Shown in pieces: positions 24,296 to 33,617 of a stretch of 54,552 bases of DNA. The stretch's first letter is position 1, and each line of letters begins with the position of its first letter. The notes below the pieces were generated by a model, which ran no database searches, was not told the DNA's origin, and was given only the letters and a program-made list of their open reading frames with translations. Position numbers and translations under genes: made by a program. The stretch lies in the NCBI GenBank assembly GCA_947591605.1, contig CANQDF010000014.1:1-54552 (forward strand), given 5' to 3'. This DNA is from an uncultured Clostridia bacterium. Its GTDB lineage: Bacteria; Bacillota; Clostridia; Lachnospirales; CAG-274.

Positions 24296-24362
24296 AAGAG
24301 ATTCGTGCCAGCCAAAGGCTGGCGACTCCCTCTTTTCCTCGGACGGGCAAAGCTCGTCCTGC
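24296..24362. other. Hairpin cluster downstream of RNase J
   Basis: Two hairpins in tandem: GCCAGCC-AAA-GGCTGGC nested in AAGAG/CTCTT, and GGACGGGC-AAA-GCTCGTCC. They are part of a 363-base gap (24210-24572) between RNase J and DUF1292 that has no gene. The rest of the gap is A+T-rich; one arm may serve as the RNase J terminator, but no clear T tract follows on the minus strand. Confidence 0.5.
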
Positions 24363-24572
24363 GGATTTTAGCCTGCGGCGCTTAAATTGCATTTAAGTAT
24401 TTTGCAGGTTTAAACGCTTTAAAAATCATTTTTATATTTAATCTTAGTTTTTTTCTATTCTTCTTTCTCAAAATCACCTCTTTAAACCTGTTTGCCCCGC
24501 AATACTACGCTGACTCGTCAATTTTGCCGCCTACGGCGACCGAAAGGAAAAATTTTCTTTTGATAAAAGTTA

Positions 24573-26321
24573 TTATAATTCCACGGGCATTATGATAGGC
24601 AGTATCATAGGGCTGCGCTTTGTCTTCTTCCAGAGGTAGTCCCTGAGAGTATCCTTTATGACGGTTTTGCAATAGCTCCACTCGCTGCCGCCCGCATGAC
24701 CCCGACATTCATCCAGAGCCTCCCTTACAGCCTCTCTCGCCTCCGAAATAAGCTCCTCGGACTCACGCACATACACAAAGCCTCTCGATATTATATCGGG
24801 GCCTCTGAGCACAGCGCCGGTGTATGTGTCCATAACAACTACGACTATCATAAGGCCGTCCTGCGAAAGATGGCGCCTGTCACGCAAAACTATATTGCCT
24901 ACATCGCCCACGCCGAGGCCGTCCACAAATACCTGGCCGCTTGTTACCGCACCCACCGTATGCTTTGCGCTGCGTGAGTTAAGCTCCAGCATATCGCCGT
25001 TTGCCATAACAAAAATATTGTTCTTGTCCATACCCATTGTACGGGCAAGGTTTTCATGCGTTTTGAGCATTTTGTACTCTCCGTGTACGGGCATAAAGTA
25101 CTTGGGCTTTATAAGCGCATGCAAAAGCTTGATCTCCTCCTGCCTTGCGTGACCCGAAACATGCACGTCCATAAGTCCGTCATATATTACATCGGCGCCC
25201 TTTTTGAGCAGCTCGTTTATTACATGGGATACATTTTTCTCATTGCCTGGTATAGGCGAGGCGCTTATTATTATTTTATCTCCGGGCTTTACCTCTATCT
25301 GCTTATGCTCGTTTGAGGCTATCCTCGACAAAGCCGACATGGTTTCGCCCTGGCTGCCCGTAGTGATTATTACAAGCCTGTTGTCCTCATAGTTTTTAAG
25401 CTCGGCAGGCTCTATAAACGTGCCCTCCTTGTAGCTTATATAACCCAGCTCCCTTGCCGCCTTGACAACGTTTGTCATGCTCCTGCCAACCACGCAGACC
25501 TTGCGGTCCCTTGCGCTTGCGCAGTTAATGATCTGCTGTATCCTGTCTATGTTGGACGAAAAGGTTGCCACCATTATCCTCTGGTCGGCGCTGTTTTCAA
25601 ATATTTCCTCAAAAATTTTGCCTATTGTGCTCTCGCTCATGGTATAGCCTGGGCGCTCCACATTGGTGCTCTCGCACATAAAAAGCAATACGCCCTTTCT
25701 GCCGTATTCCGCAAGCTTTTGCAGATCTATGGGTTCGCCCTGCACAGGCGTGTAATCCACCTTAAAATCGCCCGAATGTATAACTACGCCCGCAGGAGTG
25801 GTTATTGCAAGCGCCACGGCATCGGCAATGCTGTGGTTGGAGCGTATAAACTCCACCTTAAAATACTTGCCCAGCTTTACGGTTTCGCCCGCATTGACGT
25901 TTATCCTCTCCGTGGAGCCCAAAAGGTTGTGCTCCTTAAGCTTGGTTTCCACAAGGCCAATGGTAAGCCTTGTACCGTATATAGGCACCTTTACCTCCCT
26001 CAAAAGATAAGGCAGGGAGCCTATATGATCCTCGTGGCCGTGAGTGAGGGCAATGCCCACAAGCTTATCCTTGTTTTTGACAAGATAGCTGAAATCGGGT
26101 ATAACAAGGTCAATACCCAGCATATCGTCCTCCGGGAAAGCAACACCGCAGTCCACCACCAAAATTTCGTCCTCGTACTCAAAGGCAGTAATGTTTTTGC
26201 CTATCTCGTGCAGACCGCCCAGAGGGATCACCTTAAGCTTGGGCTGCTGTGCCTTTGGCGCCCTTGTTTTTGCAGCCGTCCCCCTGTGTGTTTTTTGATT
26301 TATACTTTTGTTATATGCCAA
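24573..26321 (-). CDS. rnj: Ribonuclease J
   Basis: Metallo-beta-lactamase/beta-CASP nuclease with endo- and 5'-3' exonuclease activity in mRNA decay and rRNA maturation. 582 residues. After a basic N-terminal tail, KVIPLGGLHEIGKNITAFEY opens the fold; the metal site is ALTHGHEDHIGSLPYLL; VVIHSGDFKVDYTPV, the beta-CASP motifs ATFSSNIDRIQQI and VSGHARQEE, and MPVHGEYKML follow, then the C-terminal domain. The TTG at 26321 has GGAGG 11 bases upstream; no ATG fits. Downstream of the ireB-ruvX-DUF1292 set. Which paralogue (J1 or J2) is not resolved. Confidence 0.96.
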   Translation of the reverse strand: MAYNKSINQKTHRGTAAKTRAPKAQQPKLKVIPLGGLHEIGKNITAFEYEDEILVVDCGVAFPEDDMLGIDLVIPDFSYLVKNKDKLVGIALTHGHEDHIGSLPYLLREVKVPIYGTRLTIGLVETKLKEHNLLGSTERINVNAGETVKLGKYFKVEFIRSNHSIADAVALAITTPAGVVIHSGDFKVDYTPVQGEPIDLQKLAEYGRKGVLLFMCESTNVERPGYTMSESTIGKIFEEIFENSADQRIMVATFSSNIDRIQQIINCASARDRKVCVVGRSMTNVVKAARELGYISYKEGTFIEPAELKNYEDNRLVIITTGSQGETMSALSRIASNEHKQIEVKPGDKIIISASPIPGNEKNVSHVINELLKKGADVIYDGLMDVHVSGHARQEEIKLLHALIKPKYFMPVHGEYKMLKTHENLARTMGMDKNNIFVMANGDMLELNSRSAKHTVGAVTSGQVFVDGLGVGDVGNIVLRDRRHLSQDGLMIVVVVMDTYTGAVLRGPDIISRGFVYVRESEELISEAREAVREALDECRGHAGGSEWSYCKTVIKDTLRDYLWKKTKRSPMILPIIMPVEL

Positions 26322-26457
26322 AATTAATTACACCTCCGTTAAAAACTACGCATACGGATAAACGGTCTGGCAAAACCGTCCATACCCGTCAATGTTGATA
26401 ACGCCCGCTTGCATATCCGCAGGCAATAAATATTTAAACGCACATAAAAACCGTTTC

Positions 26458-26781
26458 TTACAGCTTCATCTCGTACTCGCTGTCCTCGTCCTGAAACAGT
26501 GTAATGACCCTGTTGTACTCCTCGTCATCCTCAACAGGCTCATATGTGCAGTTTTCTTCGTTTACCTCTATCTCTTTAAAGATGTACGCCTCGGGCTCGT
26601 CAAGCTCAAAGTCCTCAGCCTTTACAAGCAAAAGGTACCTGCATTCGCCCTCATCTATGCCGTCTATCACAAAAAAGTCCTGCTCCGAGCCGTCATCGTC
26701 AACCATGGTTATCACCTCGTAGGTTTCGTCCTGACCTTCAAACAGATTAAGTTCGTCAATATTAAGCTTTTCGTTATCCAT
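26458..26781 (-). CDS. DUF1292 family protein (YrzB-like)
   Basis: A 107-residue acidic protein; the core EVITMVDDDGSEQDFFVIDG, YLLLVKAEDFELDEPEAYIF and NRVITLFQDE define DUF1292. It overlaps the ruvX stop by one base. The order ireB-ruvX-yrzB is conserved in Bacillota, so this is the canonical member of the two DUF1292 genes here. The 136 bases to RNase J hold no gene. Confidence 0.92.
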   Translation of the reverse strand: MDNEKLNIDELNLFEGQDETYEVITMVDDDGSEQDFFVIDGIDEGECRYLLLVKAEDFELDEPEAYIFKEIEVNEENCTYEPVEDDEEYNRVITLFQDEDSEYEMKL

Positions 26782-27224
26782 TAGTTATTCTCCTTTTGTT
26801 GTTGGGCGGCAAGACGATCCAGATAACCCTGTAAAATAAAAACCGCCGCCATTTTGTCAATTACCTTTTTGCGTCCCCTGCGGGAAACATCAGCCTCCAG
26901 CAGATCACGCTCCGCCGCTGCCGTGGACAGACGCTCGTCCCACAGCTTAACGGGCAGACCAAGCTCCTTTTTGAGCCTTTTTTTAAAGCGCTCGGTTTTA
27001 TGCGCTCTTTCGCCTGCCGTATTATTCATATTTTTGGGGTAGCCAAGCACTATAAGCTCGGCGCCGTACTCGGTACAAAGCTCGGCTATGCGAGCTATGG
27101 ACGCCTTGAGGTTGTCCTCGTCCTCACGGCGTATTATCTCAACACCCTGCGCAGTCCAGCCGAGGCTGTCGCTGACTGCCACTCCTATGGTTTTTTGCCC
27201 AAAATCAAGCCCTAAAATGCGCAT
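26781..27224 (-). CDS. ruvX: Putative pre-16S rRNA nuclease / Holliday junction resolvase-like
   Basis: RNase H-like fold protein of 147 residues (YqgF/RuvX), thought to process the 16S rRNA 5' end. The start [19 protein letters not shown] carries the first catalytic Asp, [16 protein letters not shown] the middle motif and [15 protein letters not shown] the Asp/Glu region; [13 protein letters not shown] is the last Asp motif. Located between ireB (6 bases upstream) and DUF1292. Confidence 0.95.
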   Translation of the reverse strand: MRILGLDFGQKTIGVAVSDSLGWTAQGVEIIRREDEDNLKASIARIAELCTEYGAELIVLGYPKNMNNTAGERAHKTERFKKRLKKELGLPVKLWDERLSTAAAERDLLEADVSRRGRKKVIDKMAAVFILQGYLDRLAAQQQKENN

Positions 27225-27230
27225 AGCCCA

Positions 27231-27524
27231 TTAAAAATTGTTGTTGATGTAGTAGTTTACAAGCTCCTCTAGTATCTCGTCACGCTCGAGCTTTGATATG
27301 CGCTTCCTTGCGTCCTTATAGCTTGTAATGTAGGTAGGCTCGCCCGATAAAATATAGCCTACTATCTGGTTTACGGGGTTATAGCCCTTTTCAACAAGTG
27401 CCTTATATACATCGGAAAGCACCTTGCCTACCTCGGTCATATCATCATTTTCTATAACGCCCCTTTTGATAAGCTGCTCCCTGAGGTTGGTCAGCTTTTG
27501 TGTTTCGTTAAGCTTATTGTCCAT
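27231..27524 (-). CDS. ireB: IreB family regulatory phosphoprotein (DUF965)
   Basis: A 97-residue protein typical of the YrzL/IreB family, a substrate of the PASTA Ser/Thr kinase in some Gram-positives. It begins [20 protein letters not shown] and contains [20 protein letters not shown], the family signature, ending in [12 protein letters not shown]. The ATG at 27524 has GGAGG 7 bases upstream. First gene of the cluster. Confidence 0.93.
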   Translation of the reverse strand: MDNKLNETQKLTNLREQLIKRGVIENDDMTEVGKVLSDVYKALVEKGYNPVNQIVGYILSGEPTYITSYKDARKRISKLERDEILEELVNYYINNNF

Positions 27525-27652
27525 TATTATAACCTCCTTCATCTGTCGGCAAACCCGGGCTGCGGTTTTCCGGCGGAGTTTTACGGTAAAGTAAACCTGC
27601 AATTATCTGCCCCGATAAGGGCGCAAACGACCTACACAATAACTCATTTAAT

Positions 27653-27681
27653 ATAATACTACAAATTTTTGGATTTTGCAA
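27653..27681 (-). promoter_or_regulatory. Sigma-A promoter of the ireB cluster
   Basis: Minus strand TTGCAA, 17-base spacer, TATTAT, about 130 bases before ireB. The flanking 27682-27858 has no gene. Confidence 0.6.
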
Positions 27682-27858
27682 TGCTTTATTTTGGAGTTTA
27701 TAAACAAAAGGAGGTCAAAATAAACCTTATTTCGACCCCGATGCCGTATAATAACGAATTTTGCTGCCCCCAACGCAAAAGAAGCGCAGAAATTTTATCT
27801 GCGTTTCCTTATAAGATTTTTTACCCTTGATTTTGAAAAAGGGACTTTTACGACAGTA

Positions 27859-27888
27859 AAAAGGGGACGCCCTAAGACGTCCCCTTTT
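27859..27888 (-). terminator. Intrinsic terminator of the pectinesterase gene
   Basis: Perfect 11-base-pair stem AAAAGGGGACG/CGTCCCCTTTT with an 8-base loop. On the minus strand the T tract of the stem continues into TTTTTA. It lies 36 bases past the stop. Confidence 0.88.
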
Positions 27889-27924
27889 GTTGATTTAATT
27901 AGTCATATGCTTACAATAAGCACA

Positions 27925-30900
27925 TTACTGGAGCTGAAGGTCGATATCCTTGAAGGTTATATCGGCATCTCTTGTTACACAAACACCAACATAGTCCTTG
28001 TCTGCCCTTACCTTTGTAAGGTCACACTTGTAATCGCCGTCAACAGGAAGATATGTTACAGGATCCAGATCGCCGTACTTAACGGTAACAGCGTCGCCCT
28101 TTCTTGATATTTCAAGCTTGATCTCATCGCCGGGCTTGAATGTATCTGCTGTAGCCTCGGTAGCAAGAGCTGCCCTTGTATCAAGTGTTACAGTCTTGTC
28201 GTTAACCGTAACAGCCTCGCTGAGTCTTCTGAAGTAAGGTATCTGCTGCTTGCCGCTGTTCTGTGCAACGTTGCCAACCAGAACATAAGGAGCTGAAGTA
28301 GAGTACGCATAATCCGTAAACATATTATCTCTTAATATAAGACCGAAAGCCGACTGGTTCACTGTTGCATTGTAGCTGTTGATATGAGCTGTTGCAGTAA
28401 GAGTGAAGTCCTGCTTAGCGTCGATCTCCTGGAAGTACATTACAAAACCGTCCGAGCTTGACTGAACCTTACCCTTATTGTTTCTTGCAATAAGCTGTAC
28501 GGATTTTTCAGCAAAGTTTTCGATAATGTCATGGTTATCGTGGCTGTCCTCGTTGATAGTACCAACGCCCTCGCCAAATACGGAACCTGCCCAAGGAGCG
28601 GTTACCTTCCAGATTGAGCTTGGGATATACTCTGACTCGTCAAATGCTTCCCAAGCTGTGTTGTAGCAATCCTCATGCTTGAACTCGGGTGCGGTTATAC
28701 CTGCCTTAACGTACTTAGCAAGTCCGCTTGTGCTCTTTGCTATGTCGCTTGCAAGCATGTAAGCTACATATGAAGCACCGTATGCGTTAAGGTGTGTTGT
28801 GTCTGCGCCGCCATCCTGCATTGCTGCATGGAGCTTAGCATAGCCCTGTGGAGGCTCCAGCTTAAGCTTTTTGGAATCGCTCCAAACCTCTGTAGCTGTT
28901 ATTGTTTCGTAAAGATTTTTTGTGTTTGCAAGCTGATCGATAACAGTTATGCCAAGCTTTGCGCCAAGATCCCTGATAGCCTGACCATAGTCAACCTTAG
29001 CATCGCCAACCAGATGAACATCATTGTCACTGAGTGTGCCGCTTGCGTTGCCTCTGATGATAGGTGTTACAAGGATAGGCTCTGCCTTTGCATCCTGAGC
29101 TATCTTAATGTAGTTGTTGTACAGAGAGTTCTGGAAGGAGCCCTCTACGGTTTCGTCACCTATACCGTCTGTATGCCTGTAAACATCGGTTTTTTCATCA
29201 TTGTGACCCCACGCAATAATGAGGAAGTCACCTTCTTTAATGTTGTCCTTTAATGTTGCGTAATTTGTAACAGCAGATGAATCCACATTGCCGTTTTCGT
29301 TAATGCCTGTTGCAAAGCTCTTGGAGCTTCTGCCCGAAAGAGCAAGGTTTACAACATTAACATCGTCTGTGAGGTAGTCGGCAACCTTGTCACCAAAGCC
29401 TACTCTCTTGTACCAGTACTTTGGGTCCTCTGTACTTGCATAGTGGCAAGCCGTAGAGTCGCCTACGATAAATACATTTATCTTGTTTGCGTCGGGGTCG
29501 TTGATGGAATCCTCAACCGCAAACTTGAAGCTTGGGTCAACAACCTTTGTAAGTATGTTGGCTGCATCGTTTGCTGTGATAGCGCTGTCTGCATCTACAT
29601 CGGCAACCGTAAAGTTATACTTAAGCTCGCCCTTGTCGTTAGCAGTGTTTGCTATCATACCACCCTTAAGTGTGTAAGCAAATACAAGCGCTGCATCGTT
29701 TGATGTAAGCACGCCGCTCTTGTCAACATCGCCCCATACACCATCGGGCTCTACCTTGCTGTCAACGGGAGCAAGCTCGTAATACTTAGGCTCCCAGTTG
29801 CCAAGGATATCTGCAATTATATCATTGCTGAGGAGCTTGTCAGCCTCTTCCTTTGTAAGCTTTACAGCATGTTCCTCATCGATAACTGTGCTGCTTGTAG
29901 CAAATGGAACACCGTTTACTGTTGTATTGTATTCTGCAAATTTTGCGGTTTTTTCATCACCTGAGTTCATTGCGCCCCAAGCATCCGTAAGGATGTGGCC
30001 GTTGGTTTCAAGGTTGATGAATGTAGCGTTGGAGCTGTCGCCCCATGTTCTGCCCAGCATACCTCTTACGGTATCGGGATCGGGTGTACCCTCATCTACA
30101 GTTACATAGCAGTTTCTGAAGATGTAAGGATTGGTCTTTGGAGCTACAATGTAGCCTATGTTAGCATTGTTCTTTACACTTGCTTCATCTGTGTAGGTTC
30201 TCCACCTGAGTTCACAGTTATCAAATACAGCTGCAAATTCACCGCAGATGTAGTCTGTGTTACCGCCGATAACGGAATCCTTTACATATACGGGACCGTA
30301 ACCTGTGGTATTGCCGTTTCTGCCGAAGGTATCCTGAGAAGCGAGGATCTGGCAGTTATAAATTTCAATGTTCTTAGCTTCAATATAGAAAGCGTTTGAT
30401 CTTTCCTTAGCAGCGTAGGTGGTTACAACATCGGGATCGGTAATTTCACCGGATACCTTGCCTCTTACCTCTGCGCCGTCGGCAACTTCCTTTTCTGTAA
30501 GCTCGTAGTTAAATGTGTTCTTGAATACGGTATTTTCAGCGATGAAGTTATCGCCTCTGATGATAGCAACGCCGCCCCAAAGTGAGCCGCTTGCTCCTGC
30601 CTTTTCGTACTTATCACGGAAGAGTCTTTCGCTGTAAAGGCCTGTAGCCTCGTCTACCGAATAGTACTTAGAGCCTGTACCGTAGTACCAGTTAATCTCA
30701 TGTCCCTGACCGTCAAGTGTGATATAAGGTGCGTCAAATACTATCTGCTCCTGAACATCCTTGTCAAGCTTGATAGTAACACGACCCTCTTCACCCTCGG
30801 GTCTTGGCATAGCCTTAACAGCATCTACAGCTTCCCTAATCGTCTTGTACTGGCCTTCGCCGTCGCCTACAACCAGAGTATCCTTAAATTCTGCTGCATC

Positions 30901-33018
30901 TGCGCTTAAGATCTTAACATAGTCAAGATAAGTGTTGTTAGCTAAAATGTTTACAACTACCTCTGTCTGAGTACCGTCTGTTGTAATGCTTGAAACTGTT
31001 GGGTCGCCTGCGCCGTGGTCTTTATCTGTTTCATAAACAGTATCGTCACCCTCAAACTGCCACTTACCCGAATACCAGCCTGTAACGGTTACAATTTTTT
31101 TGCCCTTTACAGGGATAATAAGCTTAGCGCCTTCGCTGAAGTTTACGGAGTTGTTATTGTCCTTGGTGGTACCTTCAAACTTAAGCACCGTACCTGTGCC
31201 GTTTACCATTGCCTTATATTCGTCAGTTAAGCAGTATGTGTCCTTTTCAAGGCTTTCAAGGTAAACATCGTTTTCGGAAACAGCACCCTCTACTGCCTTA
31301 ACTCTGTCATATGTAGCATAGCCGTTTGCAACAACGCTTGTGTTGAAGTTACCGGGCTTTACAGTTGCCGTATATGTTCCGTCAGTGCTTACGATACCCT
31401 CGTATACTCTGCCGTTCTTCATGTTTGTAAAGGAAATGCTTGTAACTGTACCTGCAGGAGCATCTCCCTCGTCTGTTACAAATTTACCTTTGATAGTAAC
31501 ATCACCGAGAAGCCTGAGCTTTACATTAAGTGCGTTGCCGTCTGCCACAAATTCGTCCGTACCGTCGCTGAGCTCAGCGCCAACAGCAGGGTCATCGGAC
31601 TCTATTGTATATGTATGTCCCTGAAGAAGCTTGCTTGTGCTTGTTTCATTAGGAGTACAATTAATATCGTCTGCTACTGTGCCAAGGTATTTATCCTTGA
31701 TTATAAGCTTAACTGTGCTGAAGTCGAGATCTCCCTCGGTTTCCCAATTGATGTTTGTTTCAACTTCGCTGTCAACAATATAGTCAAAGCCTACAAATGC
31801 ACAGTCGTTTGTATCACCCGTTGAGGAGATAACATAGCTCTCGCCGGGGATTGTTTCCAAAGCTGCTACATTACAGTCAGAACCTACTTTACATGCAACT
31901 GTAGATGCAAAGTACTGGAAGTTCTGGTCGCCTCTTACCACACGCTCATCGCTATCTCTCTTGAAGAAATGAACGTTAATTCTCTTATTCTCTGCTGCGG
32001 TTGCAAAGTATATCTTAAGCATACCCTGGCCTGCAGGAGTAAAGATTATTGCTGTACCGTCGCCTGCCTTTGGCTTGCCGCTGGCATAACTGGTTGCCTC
32101 TTTAGGCCTGTTGCCTGCCTTGTAGGCGTCAACTGTCTTGCCCTCAACAACAAGACCCTGTGTAAAGCTCTTGCCGTAGTTTGTATACTGCTCCTCACCA
32201 TTGCCTATAAGGGTGAAAGATGTATCGCCCATATCAACGCCGTTGGAGAGAACCTTTGTATACTCGCCTGTAGCAATTGTGCCGTCCTTTGCAATGTCAT
32301 GCAGGAACAGCTTGAATGACTTAGCCTCACCGATAGGTGCTACTTTAGGTGTATTCTCTGTAGTTACGTTGCCAAGGTAGCCTTGACCGCCGCCTTCATA
32401 TGTGAATGTAAGCACTGTTGCATCACCATTATATACAACAGTGTTATATGTCTTGTCTTCCTCCACATATGCGCTCATGCCGTCAACTCTGTAGCCCTCT
32501 GCATTCTTGAGCTGCACAGCATTGCCTGCCGAATTTGTTACGGTATATTTACCGTCCTTAGGTGCATGAACGGAGCAGAAGAAAGATATTTTTGTCCTTC
32601 CTGCCGCAACGCTTATTTTGACCTGGCTACCGGGTTTAACTGCAAGACCATAATCGCCTGCGCCCGGATTATTCATCTTGGAACCGTTGCCGTTGTCCAA
32701 AAATCTGATGATTCCGTCGGGGCTTACTGCCGAGCTGACGGGATCATTTTTTGCATATTCCGCATTTGTATCGGGGTTGGTAGCAGTTGCAAAGTCAAAG
32801 CTATAGGCTTTGCCTTCTTCCGCAGCCGGGATATCTTCATCAGCATACTGCTCAATGTCAACCGCCGCATCGGATGTGATGCTCTCTTCCACCGCTGCCG
32901 TTGCGTCAGCTGCATCAACCGTCTCGGCTGCACTTACATATGTGGAACCGAAGACCGAAGTCACAATCATGACGCCCGCAAGAAAGCGGCTTAAAGTTCT
33001 TTTTGAACTTTTCTTCAT
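27925..33018 (-). CDS. Secreted pectin methylesterase / dockerin / rhamnogalacturonan acetylesterase fusion
   Basis: A 1697-residue exported multi-enzyme. Signal peptide 1-30 (FLAGVMIVTSVFGSTYVSAA). Residues ~72-600 hold carbohydrate-binding-like sandwiches and a carboxypeptidase-regulatory-like repeat; ~600-715 is another sandwich. Residues ~716-1080 are a CE8 pectin methylesterase with GDGEGQYKTIREAVDAV, the catalytic region SQDTFG, the nucleophile region GNTDYICGE and LGRTWGD. Residues ~1094-1165 form a dockerin (GDVDKSGVLTSNDAALVFAY; DVDADSAITANDAANIL). Residues ~1180-1425 are a CE12-type SGNH esterase (FIVGDSTACHY, WGHNDEK, ADTTHLNAYG). Residues ~1480-1697 are a concanavalin-like C-terminal domain. 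It should remove methyl and acetyl groups from pectin. RBS AAGGAGG. It has its own promoter and terminator, so is likely monocistronic. Confidence 0.95.
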   Translation of the reverse strand: MKKSSKRTLSRFLAGVMIVTSVFGSTYVSAAETVDAADATAAVEESITSDAAVDIEQYADEDIPAAEEGKAYSFDFATATNPDTNAEYAKNDPVSSAVSPDGIIRFLDNGNGSKMNNPGAGDYGLAVKPGSQVKISVAAGRTKISFFCSVHAPKDGKYTVTNSAGNAVQLKNAEGYRVDGMSAYVEEDKTYNTVVYNGDATVLTFTYEGGGQGYLGNVTTENTPKVAPIGEAKSFKLFLHDIAKDGTIATGEYTKVLSNGVDMGDTSFTLIGNGEEQYTNYGKSFTQGLVVEGKTVDAYKAGNRPKEATSYASGKPKAGDGTAIIFTPAGQGMLKIYFATAAENKRINVHFFKRDSDERVVRGDQNFQYFASTVACKVGSDCNVAALETIPGESYVISSTGDTNDCAFVGFDYIVDSEVETNINWETEGDLDFSTVKLIIKDKYLGTVADDINCTPNETSTSKLLQGHTYTIESDDPAVGAELSDGTDEFVADGNALNVKLRLLGDVTIKGKFVTDEGDAPAGTVTSISFTNMKNGRVYEGIVSTDGTYTATVKPGNFNTSVVANGYATYDRVKAVEGAVSENDVYLESLEKDTYCLTDEYKAMVNGTGTVLKFEGTTKDNNNSVNFSEGAKLIIPVKGKKIVTVTGWYSGKWQFEGDDTVYETDKDHGAGDPTVSSITTDGTQTEVVVNILANNTYLDYVKILSADAAEFKDTLVVGDGEGQYKTIREAVDAVKAMPRPEGEEGRVTIKLDKDVQEQIVFDAPYITLDGQGHEINWYYGTGSKYYSVDEATGLYSERLFRDKYEKAGASGSLWGGVAIIRGDNFIAENTVFKNTFNYELTEKEVADGAEVRGKVSGEITDPDVVTTYAAKERSNAFYIEAKNIEIYNCQILASQDTFGRNGNTTGYGPVYVKDSVIGGNTDYICGEFAAVFDNCELRWRTYTDEASVKNNANIGYIVAPKTNPYIFRNCYVTVDEGTPDPDTVRGMLGRTWGDSSNATFINLETNGHILTDAWGAMNSGDEKTAKFAEYNTTVNGVPFATSSTVIDEEHAVKLTKEEADKLLSNDIIADILGNWEPKYYELAPVDSKVEPDGVWGDVDKSGVLTSNDAALVFAYTLKGGMIANTANDKGELKYNFTVADVDADSAITANDAANILTKVVDPSFKFAVEDSINDPDANKINVFIVGDSTACHYASTEDPKYWYKRVGFGDKVADYLTDDVNVVNLALSGRSSKSFATGINENGNVDSSAVTNYATLKDNIKEGDFLIIAWGHNDEKTDVYRHTDGIGDETVEGSFQNSLYNNYIKIAQDAKAEPILVTPIIRGNASGTLSDNDVHLVGDAKVDYGQAIRDLGAKLGITVIDQLANTKNLYETITATEVWSDSKKLKLEPPQGYAKLHAAMQDGGADTTHLNAYGASYVAYMLASDIAKSTSGLAKYVKAGITAPEFKHEDCYNTAWEAFDESEYIPSSIWKVTAPWAGSVFGEGVGTINEDSHDNHDIIENFAEKSVQLIARNNKGKVQSSSDGFVMYFQEIDAKQDFTLTATAHINSYNATVNQSAFGLILRDNMFTDYAYSTSAPYVLVGNVAQNSGKQQIPYFRRLSEAVTVNDKTVTLDTRAALATEATADTFKPGDEIKLEISRKGDAVTVKYGDLDPVTYLPVDGDYKCDLTKVRADKDYVGVCVTRDADITFKDIDLQLQ

Positions 33019-33115
33019 TAATATTCCTCCTTTTAATTTTTTTGCCGTAAAATTTGCCCATTTAACAATAAAAGCAGAGGCTTTTTTTTGTTAAAATTAT
33101 ACGGCAGTCAAGTAT

Positions 33116-33143
33116 ATTATAACACAAATCGGCGTAAAATCAA
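33116..33143 (-). promoter_or_regulatory. Promoter of the pectinesterase gene
   Basis: Minus strand TTGATT, 16-base spacer, TATAAT, about 100 bases before the start. The A+T-rich gap further upstream (33144-33370) shows no gene or clear structure. Confidence 0.65.
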
Positions 33144-33370
33144 TATAAAAATTTAATTTAATTGTAACATTTGATTAAAATTGCATAAACGCCCAAACGG
33201 CTTTAAATACGGGGGTTTGGGGCTTAACAAGCGGCATTTTATTCAAATTTGGCGTTGGAGGAGGGCTTTTGCGGGCAAAAAACACAAAATATTTTTGTTA
33301 AAATTAACAATAACAATATTTAAGCATTATTGCGTGCCGAAAGCCGTAAACCAAACATCTTAATATAAAG

Positions 33371-33414
33371 AGGGCTGCAGCCCAATGACCTATAAGCCAT
33401 TTTGCTGCAGCCCT
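33371..33414 (-). terminator. Terminator-like hairpin after the 51-residue peptide gene
   Basis: Perfect arms AGGGCTGCAGC and GCTGCAGCCCT with a 22-base loop, followed on the minus strand by TCTTTAT. The T tract is weak. Confidence 0.6.
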
Positions 33415-33442
33415 TATTATCTCAGTCCGTCTTAACGGTCCG

Positions 33443-33598
33443 TCAGAATTTTTCCTCACCGGTCTTAAACAGGTCGGAGATGGTGTAATTATTATAATGG
33501 GTCTGCGTTTTTGCTATATTGCTTGTCGAAACCATTACCTCCGTATCCGTTGTACAGGAGATAAAATCTATCTCCGGGCAGGAATATTGTTTCTTCAT
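33443..33598 (-). CDS. 51-residue peptide of the MKKxYxxPxxE type
   Basis: Small ORF 19 bases after the M60-like peptidase gene, with GAGGAGG 9 bases before the ATG and a hairpin behind it. It starts MKKQYSCPEIDFISCTTDTE and continues VMVSTSNIAK. The opening pattern and the later acidic residue followed by V-x-V-S-T-S align with the 43-residue peptide at 20143-20274. Two Cys are present (residues 7 and 15). No signal peptide. Function unknown; the shared position after a large exported protein is the main clue. Confidence 0.75.
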   Translation of the reverse strand: MKKQYSCPEIDFISCTTDTEVMVSTSNIAKTQTHYNNYTISDLFKTGEEKF

Positions 33599-33617
33599 AA
33601 TAATTGCCTCCTCTCTG

